Assembly: GCA_910578235.1 (NCBI GenBank)
Contig: CAJTPP010000007.1
Span: 1 to 29,224, forward strand
Source of the DNA: an uncultured Clostridia bacterium
GTDB taxonomy: Bacteria > Bacillota > Clostridia > UBA1381
Direction: 5' to 3'
Length of the DNA: 29,224 nucleotides
In this document: piece after piece, positions 15,956 through 22,840 of the stretch
Layout: every line of letters starts with the position of its first letter
How positions within the stretch are numbered: position 1 is the stretch's first letter
Notes under the pieces: model-generated
What the model saw: only the letters and a program-made list of their open reading frames with translations
What the model was told of the DNA's origin: nothing
Database searches by the model: none
Position numbers and translations under genes: made by a program

Positions 15956-16822
15956 ATGCGATTCTGCGACTTTTTGAACATTTTACATGACAACACATCT
16001 TATACACTCAGTCAATCTCAATTTATATTGGAACTCTTTTCAGCATTATGTGGTGAAACGGACCCATCTGCTAAAAATACGAAGAGTTCTTTTAGCAATG
16101 CTTTGCCGGAGGGATTAAAAGGCAATGATTCTGGGTATAGAAACAGACTATACAACGGCAATCATCCAAAGTACAAAGGTCTTTCTCACCTCATCAAGAA
16201 GCATATACGCAAAAACAATAATAAGGACACATTTATTGCATATTTGGATGACGTATATAAAAACAATATGGCTAATTTGTGTACTGCTTTTGGCGTTTCT
16301 AAGGCTATTGATAAAACTAAAATATTTGAAATGATTTATAAGCAGTTTATGGACTATGCAACTAATGATAATGATGATGCCACCTTCAAACTGAAAAATG
16401 TATCTCCCAAGGACGATAGACCTTTTGAAGAAGTATTCAATGACGCTGTTCGTGAATTTGACATAGAGGGCTTTCTCGAAAGCAACCCAACCGAATCGTT
16501 ATTACCACACTTTTTTGATGATATGATAGCGTTTAACGGAATAATCCAACGAAGCTATAAAGATAAAAATACTCTTCACAAGGATGAAAATACATCCTAC
16601 AAAATGAATGAATTTTCTGAAATACTACTTAAATACGTGAAATATTTAAATAAGCGAATGAAGCCTATTTCCACCAAAAAGGTTAAAAGCCTGAATTATA
16701 CGCGAGTAAATGCTTCTTATGTAAAATACGAACCTCCAAAAGATAATAAAAACTTTGGAAGGTACTCTCTAAAGTATCGTAACAACCTAAAATCATTATA
16801 TGACGAAATACAGACCCTGTAA
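15956..16822 (+). CDS. Uncharacterised element cargo protein (288 aa)
   Basis: I do not recognise this protein. It is soluble-looking, charged, Asn/Lys-rich, and mostly helical by composition, with no signal peptide or membrane segment. The N-terminal part (FCDFLNILHDNTSYTLSQSQ through about residue 105) looks like one module, with YRNRLYNGNHPKYKGLSHLI in its centre. A mid-region follows (FEEVFNDAVREFDIEGFLES) and then a basic C-terminal tail (KRMKPISTKKVKSLNYTRVN). It is the only gene of the element on the plus strand, with its own promoter (15797-15825) and GAGG before the ATG. Position next to int-xis suggests either an element regulator or independently acquired cargo such as a defence or stability gene; neither is shown. 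Confidence 0.8.
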   Translation: MRFCDFLNILHDNTSYTLSQSQFILELFSALCGETDPSAKNTKSSFSNALPEGLKGNDSGYRNRLYNGNHPKYKGLSHLIKKHIRKNNNKDTFIAYLDDVYKNNMANLCTAFGVSKAIDKTKIFEMIYKQFMDYATNDNDDATFKLKNVSPKDDRPFEEVFNDAVREFDIEGFLESNPTESLLPHFFDDMIAFNGIIQRSYKDKNTLHKDENTSYKMNEFSEILLKYVKYLNKRMKPISTKKVKSLNYTRVNASYVKYEPPKDNKNFGRYSLKYRNNLKSLYDEIQTL

Positions 16823-16873
16823 CAAAAGTAGTTTTTTTTGTGGTATATAATTTCGCTACACAAAGAATAAGAG

Positions 16874-16896
16874 GAGAGGGTAGTGCTCACCCTCTC
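16874..16896 (-). terminator. Hairpin at the resolvase stop codon
   Basis: GAGAGGGT (16874-16881) pairs with ACCCTCTC (16889-16896), overlapping the resolvase stop (16887-16889). The minus-strand tail TCTTATTCTTTG is only a weak U-tract, so termination is uncertain. It also faces the end of the convergent 288-aa gene. Confidence 0.4.
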
Positions 16897-17435
16897 ACTC
16901 TCCTGTAAAAACTTGTCTTGCTCATACCCAACCGCTTCATAGCTTCAACAGCGGTAATTTTTCCGTTGCGCCACAGCCCGACAATCTTATCAAAATCGGG
17001 GTATTCCTTTCGTGTACGTCCCTTATACTTTCCCTCGGACTTAGCAATCGCAATGCCTTCTTTTTGCCGCTGTAAAATATATTCGCGTTCCAGTTCTGCA
17101 ACCGCCCCGAATATTGTCAGCATAAATTTACCCGTCGGCGTGGTGGTGTCAATACTTTCTTTCTTAGATACAAATTCAACTTCTTTTTTGGTAAGAATTT
17201 CTACCAGTTCCAAGAGGTCTTTTGTATTGCGGGCAAAACGGCTGATAGATTCCACTATGACGGTATCGCCTTTACGGACGTATTCGAGCATGGTATATAA
17301 TTGCGCTCTGTTGTCTTTGCTTTTGCCGCTTGCCTTATCTATATAGACTTCATCAACTCCAAGCTCCTTCATCAGCACTTCTTGACGCACTGTATTCTGG
17401 TCGGTAGTGCTGACACGAATATAACCTATTTTCAT
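16887..17435 (-). CDS. Serine resolvase/invertase family recombinase
   Basis: A small serine recombinase of 182 aa that may resolve multimers or cointegrates of the element's circular form. The catalytic domain starts MKIGYIRVSTTDQN with nucleophile Ser9. The conserved ESISRFARNTKDLLELVEIL and TPTGKFMLTIFGAVAELERE follow, then KEGIAIAKSEGKYKGRTRKE. The C-terminal helix-turn-helix is in ITAVEAMKRLGMSKTSFYRR. All family landmarks are present at normal length. GGAAAGGAGAG precedes the start. The 117 bases before it contain repeated res-like motifs. Confidence 0.92.
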   Translation of the reverse strand: MKIGYIRVSTTDQNTVRQEVLMKELGVDEVYIDKASGKSKDNRAQLYTMLEYVRKGDTVIVESISRFARNTKDLLELVEILTKKEVEFVSKKESIDTTTPTGKFMLTIFGAVAELEREYILQRQKEGIAIAKSEGKYKGRTRKEYPDFDKIVGLWRNGKITAVEAMKRLGMSKTSFYRRVRG

Positions 17436-17456
17436 AATCTGCTCTCCTTTCCCGTA

Positions 17457-17549
17457 CCAATGGGGTATACCCTAACGGAACATCTGAAAACCGTGCCAAT
17501 AAAGTTGATTTTCGATTTATGGGACGTTCCATTTGTAAGACACACCCTA
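17457..17549. promoter_or_regulatory. Candidate res site upstream of the resolvase
   Basis: Read on the minus strand, AGGGTGTGTCTTACAAATGG (17529-17548) and AGGGTATACCCCATTGG (17457-17473) look like diverged direct copies of one subsite about 75 bases apart; the second contains the palindrome GGGTATACCC. Resolvases usually act on subsites just upstream of their own gene. Without the third subsite clearly identified this stays tentative. Confidence 0.4.
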
Positions 17550-17552
17550 TTG

Positions 17553-18488
17553 CTACTCCTCAATTCCATAAAAGAACTCCTCGATTTCATCAGGCGTATA
17601 ACCCTCTGCTAACAGACAGTCTACATCATCCGGTGAATAACCAAAGGCTCCTGCCATTTCACAGACTATCTGTAAATGTTCATTATCCAGATAATCGCAA
17701 TCCGGATAATCGCAGAAACGCTCATAAAAGGAACACCGATACGGTCTAAAATAATTATAATGTAATGCACTGGTATCAAATTTTGATGTAGTTATATTCC
17801 CGTCAGTATCAATGCGGATAATATCACCGCAACGGCTGGGTACTTCCTTATGCACTCTTTTATTCAGACGCAATCTCTTTAATGCTTTATCCAGAATTTC
17901 TTTCGTTGAAGCGTATATGTAAAATCCCTCGCGGACAAAGTGATAGATACAAAGCGGATTATCGCCCTTGACAAAATACAGATTGTCGCTATTATCCAGA
18001 ACGGTGAAAGTAAAAGAGCCGTCTACCGTTTCCGCCATTTTAGCAAGGCTTTGAAAGGTCAAGGCATTTTCCTGTTCCAAAAGCTGTACTGCAATATAGC
18101 TGTCAGTCTGGATTTTGGTATCCGGTAATTTTTTGTCTTTCCTTATGCGTACATCATTATAGATAATGCCGTTATGGGCGAATGCAAACAAAGTGTTACC
18201 TGCTTGTCCCGCAAACGGATGATTATTGTAATTCCGCTTTCTGTTTCCTTGTGTAGCCATACGGGTATGTCCCATAATTACTTTAGTAAAATCCGGTGTT
18301 TGGTATCGTATTTTATGAGCCGGAAGCGGACGCTTAAATATATTGAGTTTACCGTTTGCATTATAGGCAATGCCGGTAGCGTCTGTTCCTCTTGCTTCAC
18401 ATTCCGTTGAAAGTATGGAAAGTATCGTATTTCTCTGCTTTTTATTAAAATAATTATTGTAATCATAAATGCCAAATAAACAACACAT
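17553..18488 (-). CDS. Class II glutamine amidotransferase (Ntn hydrolase)
   Basis: Predicted to release ammonia from glutamine, or the reverse-type amide chemistry, through an N-terminal cysteine exposed after Met removal (MCCLFG, Cys2). PurF-type landmarks are in order: RGTDATGI (33-40), GHTRMATQGN (73-82), AHNGIIYND (104-112) and the TDSYIAVQLL stretch. The last roughly 60 residues (YPDCDYLDNEHLQIVCEMAG onward) are an acidic extension with a UBA-like look, outside the amidotransferase domain. Its ATG overlaps the amidoligase stop by one base (TAATG), so the two are translationally coupled. Amidoligase plus class II amidotransferase pairs on mobile elements are known (Iyer and colleagues); the substrate is unknown. 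Confidence 0.88.
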   Translation of the reverse strand: MCCLFGIYDYNNYFNKKQRNTILSILSTECEARGTDATGIAYNANGKLNIFKRPLPAHKIRYQTPDFTKVIMGHTRMATQGNRKRNYNNHPFAGQAGNTLFAFAHNGIIYNDVRIRKDKKLPDTKIQTDSYIAVQLLEQENALTFQSLAKMAETVDGSFTFTVLDNSDNLYFVKGDNPLCIYHFVREGFYIYASTKEILDKALKRLRLNKRVHKEVPSRCGDIIRIDTDGNITTSKFDTSALHYNYFRPYRCSFYERFCDYPDCDYLDNEHLQIVCEMAGAFGYSPDDVDCLLAEGYTPDEIEEFFYGIEE

Positions 18489-19624
18489 TATTCATCCTCC
18501 TCACTATTGATTGCCTCGTTGATATACAGCCGCCGCTCTTTGAGATAAGTAATCAATTCCGAATGTTTTTCAGTATTAAGCCTTTCAACGAAATCACACC
18601 ACGATAAAATCCCGACTTCTTCATCCGACATGAAAAAAGCCACATCACAAATCTCATTTACGAGTTGCAATGTGGCAATCAAAGTATTGTATTTTAACGT
18701 TCCTCGGAACAATCGAAATTCTATGGTATTCCAATTTGTGATATTTACAGCGGCATACCGACCGCGCTCTCCCTTTTTGGCGTGGTCTAAAATTTCTGAT
18801 GGATTTTCCTTGTAGCCATATCGGTTCGCCCACTGCCGTATCTGATTTTCAGTTCTTCGTGAGAACCTCAGAAGTTCCGACCAAAACCGCTCTACAATAA
18901 ACAATATGCGTCCTACACATTCGTCTTGTTCTTTGGCATTTGCACCAAAGCTGTCGCGGTTAACATGAATATGAAGTCCGCAGGTAGATGTTTTATGGGA
19001 CTGATACCCCAACCTGACAGCCGTATGTAAAATATTTTTCCACGGCATTTCCGACGCATGATATTGAATCGTCATAGGGTGTGTAACAATTTCCAAACCG
19101 TCGTCTAAACTGCTGTCTGTTTTGATATAAATGTTATCATTGGATTGATTCGCAAGTTCAGTTATTGTTTTAGCGTTTCCGTTTTCCTTGCCGCCTCTGT
19201 CAATTTCAAGTTCTACGCCAAAATATCGCGTACCTTCGCCGTAGAATATTGGCGAAGGTTTGTAACTGTAATCGTGCAGATACCGTTCCTTGCTATTATA
19301 GTCATAGCAGGAATCACAATAGGGATAATCCCTCTCCTCGTCGTCCTCTTCATAATTAGCCTCGTCCCGATTGATAACACAATTACAACGCTCACAACGG
19401 GTATAGTATTCCTCGTAGCAATGTTCACATAGCGGAATGTCGCAATCTCCGTATTGGTCGTCATTCCAAAACCTTTCATTACAACAGTCGCATATGAAGG
19501 TTTGGTCGTCCAAACAGTCCGGGCATAGGCATTCGCCGTCAAACTCGGTCAGTTCTCCTTGCTCAAACTCGTTTCCGCATTGAGAACAGGTTTCCAATAA
19601 CATAGTTTCTAATATTTCCAGCAT
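18488..19624 (-). CDS. Amidoligase (Amidoligase_2 type) with N-terminal zinc ribbons
   Basis: Glutamine-synthetase-fold/COOH-NH2 ligase that joins a carboxylate to an amine with ATP. Residues about 13-106 are a Cys-rich array of CxxC pairs (CSQC, CPDC, CDCC, CEHC, CERC, CDSC), a zinc-binding region likely to grip a protein or nucleic acid. The ligase domain follows: YFGVELEID (134-142), SSLDDGLEIVTHP (171-183), CGLHIHVNRDSF (215-226) and IEFRLFRGTL (301-310), the usual Amidoligase_2 landmarks. AGGAGG lies 11 bases before the ATG. It is coupled to the amidotransferase behind it and preceded by the 40-aa peptide gene. The target could be a peptide, cell wall or surface protein; the sequence does not say. 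Confidence 0.88.
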   Translation of the reverse strand: MLEILETMLLETCSQCGNEFEQGELTEFDGECLCPDCLDDQTFICDCCNERFWNDDQYGDCDIPLCEHCYEEYYTRCERCNCVINRDEANYEEDDEERDYPYCDSCYDYNSKERYLHDYSYKPSPIFYGEGTRYFGVELEIDRGGKENGNAKTITELANQSNDNIYIKTDSSLDDGLEIVTHPMTIQYHASEMPWKNILHTAVRLGYQSHKTSTCGLHIHVNRDSFGANAKEQDECVGRILFIVERFWSELLRFSRRTENQIRQWANRYGYKENPSEILDHAKKGERGRYAAVNITNWNTIEFRLFRGTLKYNTLIATLQLVNEICDVAFFMSDEEVGILSWCDFVERLNTEKHSELITYLKERRLYINEAINSEEDE

Positions 19625-19659
19625 TTTTATTTTTTCCTCCTAAACGTAATTTTTTGGCA

Positions 19660-19697
19660 TTAAAAAGATTTATCCGGAGCGGGATACGCTCCGGATA
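19660..19697 (-). terminator. Terminator after the 40-aa gene
   Basis: TATCCGGAGCG (19671-19681) pairs perfectly with CGCTCCGGATA (19687-19697). On the minus strand it is followed by AATCTTTTTA. It lies between the small gene and the amidoligase gene, so the latter is reached by readthrough or by its own undetected promoter. Confidence 0.8.
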
Positions 19698-19699
19698 GG

Positions 19700-19822
19700 C
19701 TACCTATTTTTTTCGATTTCCATGAGTATCACCGCTGCCAGCCCAACCACGGCAACTAACGCTTTTGCAACATCTCCGGTTGCTCGCGCTACTGCTCCGA
19801 CCGCTCTTGCTTTGTTTTCCAT
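19700..19822 (-). CDS. 40-aa membrane peptide beside the amidoligase
   Basis: A short gene with a very strong ribosome binding site (AAAGGGGGTGAT, then ATG at 19822) and its own terminator directly after the stop, which together argue it is real. The peptide begins MENKARAVGAVARATGDV, continues with a hydrophobic stretch ALVAVVGLAAVILM (about 21-34) and ends EIEKNR. It is Ala/Val-rich and amphipathic to membrane-spanning. No family is recognised. It could be a substrate of the neighbouring amidoligase, a toxin-like or bacteriocin-like peptide, or a structural membrane peptide. The start codon choice is clear; the function is open. Confidence 0.7.
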   Translation of the reverse strand: MENKARAVGAVARATGDVAKALVAVVGLAAVILMEIEKNR

Positions 19823-19853
19823 AATGAAATCACCCCCTTTCGCAATTTTGGGC

Positions 19854-19886
19854 ATAAAAATACACCCTCCCGATATGGGAAGGTGT
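19854..19886 (-). terminator. Terminator after the lipoprotein-SLH operon
   Basis: ACACCCTCCC (19862-19871) pairs with GGGAAGGTGT (19877-19886) with one mismatch. The minus-strand tail is ATTTTTATG. Confidence 0.75.
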
Positions 19887-19912
19887 TAAGTTAAAATGTA
19901 GTTATCACATAA

Positions 19913-20286
19913 TCAATAATGAACGATTACTTCATAAGGCGCTTCCGCAGGGTCATTAAATTTGAATGAGAGCGAGTATCCGTCACATACAAACGTGTAC
20001 CAATAAATCCCTTGTTCCGGTCCGCCAAGTTCCGGCTCGCCTAAAATCGTAACTAACTCATTATAGCTTTTGTCAAGAGACACTCCGTTTTTTCGGAATG
20101 TTTTCGGGTTGGTGGTTGAAAATTGTACAATATCCCCGTCCAAAGCCCTTGAACCCAAAACCGTTAAATCGCCGTATTTTACGCCATATTCACTGTCGGT
20201 ATTTACCTTCTCACATTGTTCGTATTTGCCGTATAAAGGACCGCCCTCTTCATATAAATAAACCTGGCGCGTGCCTAAACGCTGCG
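19913..20286 (-). repeat. 374-bp direct repeat, copy 1
   Basis: Matches 21144-21517 at an offset of 1231 bases with four visible differences, all within the first 37 bases; from about 19950 on I see none. It encodes the shared C-terminal domain of the SLH protein. Sharp loss of identity right after GCTGCG marks the edge. Confidence 0.92.
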
Positions 20287-21127
20287 CTAATTCGTCAACA
20301 TCATAAAGCGGTATATCAACCGTCTGCGACGGTATGTTTATGACCTTATTATCGTTTCCATATTGAAATGCCATACATAACAGCGTCGCGGCTTCGGCTC
20401 TTGATATTGTCGCCTGTCCTCTGAATGTGTTATCCTCATAACCGCTTACAATACCGTGTTCAACCGCCGCGGCTACATATTTTCTCGCCTCCGAGGATAT
20501 CGAATAGCTGTCTTCAAACATATTCAATACGCTTTCATCCGCTGATGATACATCGTAGCCTTTCAGTTTAACCAACGCTACCGCAATATCCTCTCTTACC
20601 GCCGCTTGGTACGGTTCAAAAGAAACGGCATCAAGATAGTAAGGAGCTTTGTTATACTCATAAAAATTCATATAATTTGCGGCGGTAAAAACATACGGCG
20701 CATACCAAGCTCCAAAATATACGTCCTCCATAAAACGACCGTCGGACAAAGCAACGCAGCCGTAGGGATCTCCGATACCCTGCGGTTTGTTTATTAGATA
20801 TTGTTCGTAATTGCTGCCGTCTACTGTTACGGGCGTCTTGATTTCCAAGTCAGCGGCGCATACCATCATTTTCGCAAACTCCGCCCGCGTTACTTGGTTT
20901 TCGGGTAAAAATCTGCCGTCGGAGTAGCCCGAGGCAACGCCCCTCTGCGCCATTTCGCCGATATACTCAAATGCCCAGTGAGTTGTCGCTACATCTGAAA
21001 ACGTCTGTGTAATTTCGGGCGTGGACAGCGATTGATATTCCTCGCCATAGTTTACCGCGAATGCCGTGAATGTGCCGGTCAGCATCATTGCCGCCGCTGT
21101 AATGAGTGATAAAATTTGTTTTTTCAT
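19913..21127 (-). CDS. SLH-anchored protein with element-specific C-terminal domain
   Basis: A 404-aa exported protein. The signal peptide MKKQILSLITAAAMMLTGTF is cleaved near AFA. SLH domains: FSDVATTHWAFEYIGEMAQR..TRAEFAKMMV, a divergent second around GAWYAPYVFTAANYMNFYEY, and a third ending ISRAEAATLLCMAF. The last roughly 125 residues (from LAQRLGTRQVYLYEEGG to EVIVHY) are almost identical to the end of the neighbouring lipoprotein; they include KSYNELVTILGEPELG, a pattern seen in BamE/BLIP-like small domains, which is only a suggestion. AGGAGG precedes the ATG; the lipoprotein stop is 16 bases upstream, so the two are one operon. Likely displays the domain on the outer wall face. Confidence 0.88.
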   Translation of the reverse strand: MKKQILSLITAAAMMLTGTFTAFAVNYGEEYQSLSTPEITQTFSDVATTHWAFEYIGEMAQRGVASGYSDGRFLPENQVTRAEFAKMMVCAADLEIKTPVTVDGSNYEQYLINKPQGIGDPYGCVALSDGRFMEDVYFGAWYAPYVFTAANYMNFYEYNKAPYYLDAVSFEPYQAAVREDIAVALVKLKGYDVSSADESVLNMFEDSYSISSEARKYVAAAVEHGIVSGYEDNTFRGQATISRAEAATLLCMAFQYGNDNKVINIPSQTVDIPLYDVDELAQRLGTRQVYLYEEGGPLYGKYEQCEKVNTDSEYGVKYGDLTVLGSRALDGDIVQFSTTNPKTFRKNGVSLDKSYNELVTILGEPELGGPEQGIYWYTFVCDGYSLSFKFNDPAEAPYEVIVHY

Positions 21128-21143
21128 AGTAAAATCCTCCTAT

Positions 21144-21517
21144 TTAATAATGAACAATTACTTCATAAGGCGCTTTTGCGGGGTCATTAAATTTGAATGA
21201 GAGCGAGTATCCGTCACATACAAACGTGTACCAATAAATCCCTTGTTCCGGTCCGCCAAGTTCCGGCTCGCCTAAAATCGTAACTAACTCATTATAGCTT
21301 TTGTCAAGAGACACTCCGTTTTTTCGGAATGTTTTCGGGTTGGTGGTTGAAAATTGTACAATATCCCCGTCCAAAGCCCTTGAACCCAAAACCGTTAAAT
21401 CGCCGTATTTTACGCCATATTCACTGTCGGTATTTACCTTCTCACATTGTTCGTATTTGCCGTATAAAGGACCGCCCTCTTCATATAAATAAACCTGGCG
21501 CGTGCCTAAACGCTGCG
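21144..21517 (-). repeat. 374-bp direct repeat, copy 2
   Basis: Second copy of the repeat at 19913-20286, encoding the end of the lipoprotein. Same strand and frame as copy 1; protein-level difference is one residue (AKA here, AEA in copy 1). Confidence 0.92.
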
Positions 21518-22148
21518 ATAATACATCCACATCATAAACCGCCGCCTTCGCTTTAGCCGCTGCTTCGGCTTCCGCCTTCTTTGTCGCTATCCCGCTCTGC
21601 AATGACTGATATTTTTGACTTTGTTCCTCCGTCAGAGATGATGTGTCAATAGCTGATAACGCGTCTGACGCGGCGTTATAATCGCCGCCGTTTAACGTGG
21701 CTTCAACATTGTTTAACGTTTCGGTTATCTTCCATTGAGCTATAGCGGCATCAACGGCAGATTTCTTTTCGTCATACTTCGCTTGTTCGGCGGGCGGCAG
21801 CGTATAAGCCGACGTTAAGTTTCCAAGCTCCGCGCTTGCTTCGTAGTACATTTTTTGGTCGTAATAGCTCTGCGCCTTTTCAAGACCTTCATTGATTGCG
21901 GATATTGAAGTAACCGCATATTCGACAGATGAACTCAAATTATCATATTTGCTCTTTTGTTCCTCACTCATTTTGTCATAGGACTTATCAAGCTCCTCGA
22001 CCGCTGTTTTGGCTTCGTCATACGCGCCGCTCTGATACGTCGTTTCAATGTTCGTTAGCACCGTGTCGATTTCCTCGGGAGTCATTCCGCAAGCCGCAAG
22101 AGTAACCGTTAATGACAGCGCGAGGGTAAGCAACAACTTCTTTTTCAT
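21144..22148 (-). CDS. Lipoprotein with helical repeats and the shared C-terminal domain
   Basis: A 334-aa membrane-anchored lipoprotein. The signal peptide ends in lipobox LAAC with lipidated Cys20. Residues about 24-190 hold three diverged helical repeats of about 55 residues, each with a G/M-Y-x-E/A-A core and a Q-x-KY motif (GAYDEAKTAVEELDKSYDKM; MYYEASAELGNLTSAY; DYNAASDALSAIDTSSL), TPR- or coiled-coil-like. An Ala/Lys linker leads to the same roughly 125-residue end domain as in the SLH protein. AAAGGAGTG precedes the ATG. Membrane anchoring of one copy and wall anchoring of the other suggests a shared binding partner across the envelope; this is inference. Surface exclusion is one possible role for an element-borne lipoprotein. 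Confidence 0.85.
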   Translation of the reverse strand: MKKKLLLTLALSLTVTLAACGMTPEEIDTVLTNIETTYQSGAYDEAKTAVEELDKSYDKMSEEQKSKYDNLSSSVEYAVTSISAINEGLEKAQSYYDQKMYYEASAELGNLTSAYTLPPAEQAKYDEKKSAVDAAIAQWKITETLNNVEATLNGGDYNAASDALSAIDTSSLTEEQSQKYQSLQSGIATKKAEAEAAAKAKAAVYDVDVLSQRLGTRQVYLYEEGGPLYGKYEQCEKVNTDSEYGVKYGDLTVLGSRALDGDIVQFSTTNPKTFRKNGVSLDKSYNELVTILGEPELGGPEQGIYWYTFVCDGYSLSFKFNDPAKAPYEVIVHY

Positions 22149-22190
22149 TGCTTTTTCACTCCTTTACATTTTTATTTCTTATTATTTAAT

Positions 22191-22301
22191 TTAAGATAAT
22201 ACCCCTTTTATGATTTCCTTAGATTTACATTTGGGACACAAAACAGACAGTGTAAACTCTGAATTTTCGGGAAGCTCAGTCCCGCATTTGTGACAAAACA
22301 T
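22191..22301 (-). CDS. 36-aa zinc-ribbon protein
   Basis: A very small gene starting MFCHKCGTELPENSEF and containing CPKCKS, i.e. two CxxC pairs about 16 residues apart that would bind one zinc. GAGGAGG lies directly before the ATG at 22301, inside the end of the preceding gene, whose stop is five bases away, so the two are coupled. Zinc-ribbon miniproteins of this size are common and of unknown role. It lies between the Mor-like gene and the lipoprotein gene in one operon. Confidence 0.72.
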   Translation of the reverse strand: MFCHKCGTELPENSEFTLSVLCPKCKSKEIIKGVLS

Positions 22302-22306
22302 AATTT

Positions 22307-22663
22307 TTACCTCCTCGTCTTGTTATTATGATTTTCCTCTTCTTCGTTTTCTTTCCGTCTTTTACTCAACATTCCTTCAATAACTTTGGCAGAATATCCT
22401 CCGGCTCTTGCAATTTTTGCCCGTTCGCGGCGGTCAGTCACAGGCTTCGCAAGGTCTGCAATAAATTCCGGACGATATAGCCTCATTGGGCAGTCAATTT
22501 TATCGCCGTGAAAATGCCGAAATATTTTTAGCATTGCCTCTTTTCCGAGAAGTTCAAACAGTTCCAGATAAATATCGCTCAAAGCCTCTGACTCTTTTCC
22601 TTCTACACCAAATGCCTCATAAATCATCTCGTCATTTATATTGTCGAAATCAATGTTAATCAT
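22307..22663 (-). CDS. Mor-like small DNA-binding protein (118 aa)
   Basis: First gene of the lipoprotein/SLH operon. It has LGKEAMLKIFRHFHGDKIDC, reminiscent of the Mor/C transcription activator family of phage Mu, then RRERAKIARAGGYSAKVIEG with a short helical basic tail. The match to Mor is by eye and partial: the canonical C-terminal helix-turn-helix seems shortened. AAAGGAGGGA precedes the ATG. As leader gene behind its own promoter it may regulate this operon or the transfer genes; a plain hypothetical protein is the cautious alternative. Confidence 0.72.
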   Translation of the reverse strand: MINIDFDNINDEMIYEAFGVEGKESEALSDIYLELFELLGKEAMLKIFRHFHGDKIDCPMRLYRPEFIADLAKPVTDRRERAKIARAGGYSAKVIEGMLSKRRKENEEEENHNNKTRR

Positions 22664-22706
22664 AGTTAATCCCTCCTTTCCACAGGAATTTTAACATCCC
22701 CAAAAA

Positions 22707-22736
22707 ATTATAACAATCGCAGATGTCATAAATCAA
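22707..22736 (-). promoter_or_regulatory. Promoter of the Mor-like/zinc-ribbon/lipoprotein/SLH operon
   Basis: Minus strand TTGATT (22731-22736), 18-base spacer, TATAAT (22707-22712), about 45 bases before the ATG at 22663 and just beyond the terminator of the coupling-protein gene. Confidence 0.7.
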
Positions 22737-22786
22737 ATCCCAAACATATCCTTTTTTATATCCTTAAAAAGTACCGTTTTATGGAT

Positions 22787-22822
22787 ATAAAAATACCCAC
22801 CACTGAACCTCAGCGGCGGGCA
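22787..22822 (-). terminator. Terminator after the mobilization operon
   Basis: CCCACCACTGA (22796-22806) pairs with TCAGCGGCGGG (22810-22820), all eleven positions when read as minus-strand RNA with two G-U pairs. The tail is ATTTTTATATCC. It lies 20 bases past the coupling-protein stop. Confidence 0.85.
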
Positions 22823-22840
22823 TTTGCTTTATGTACGTAT

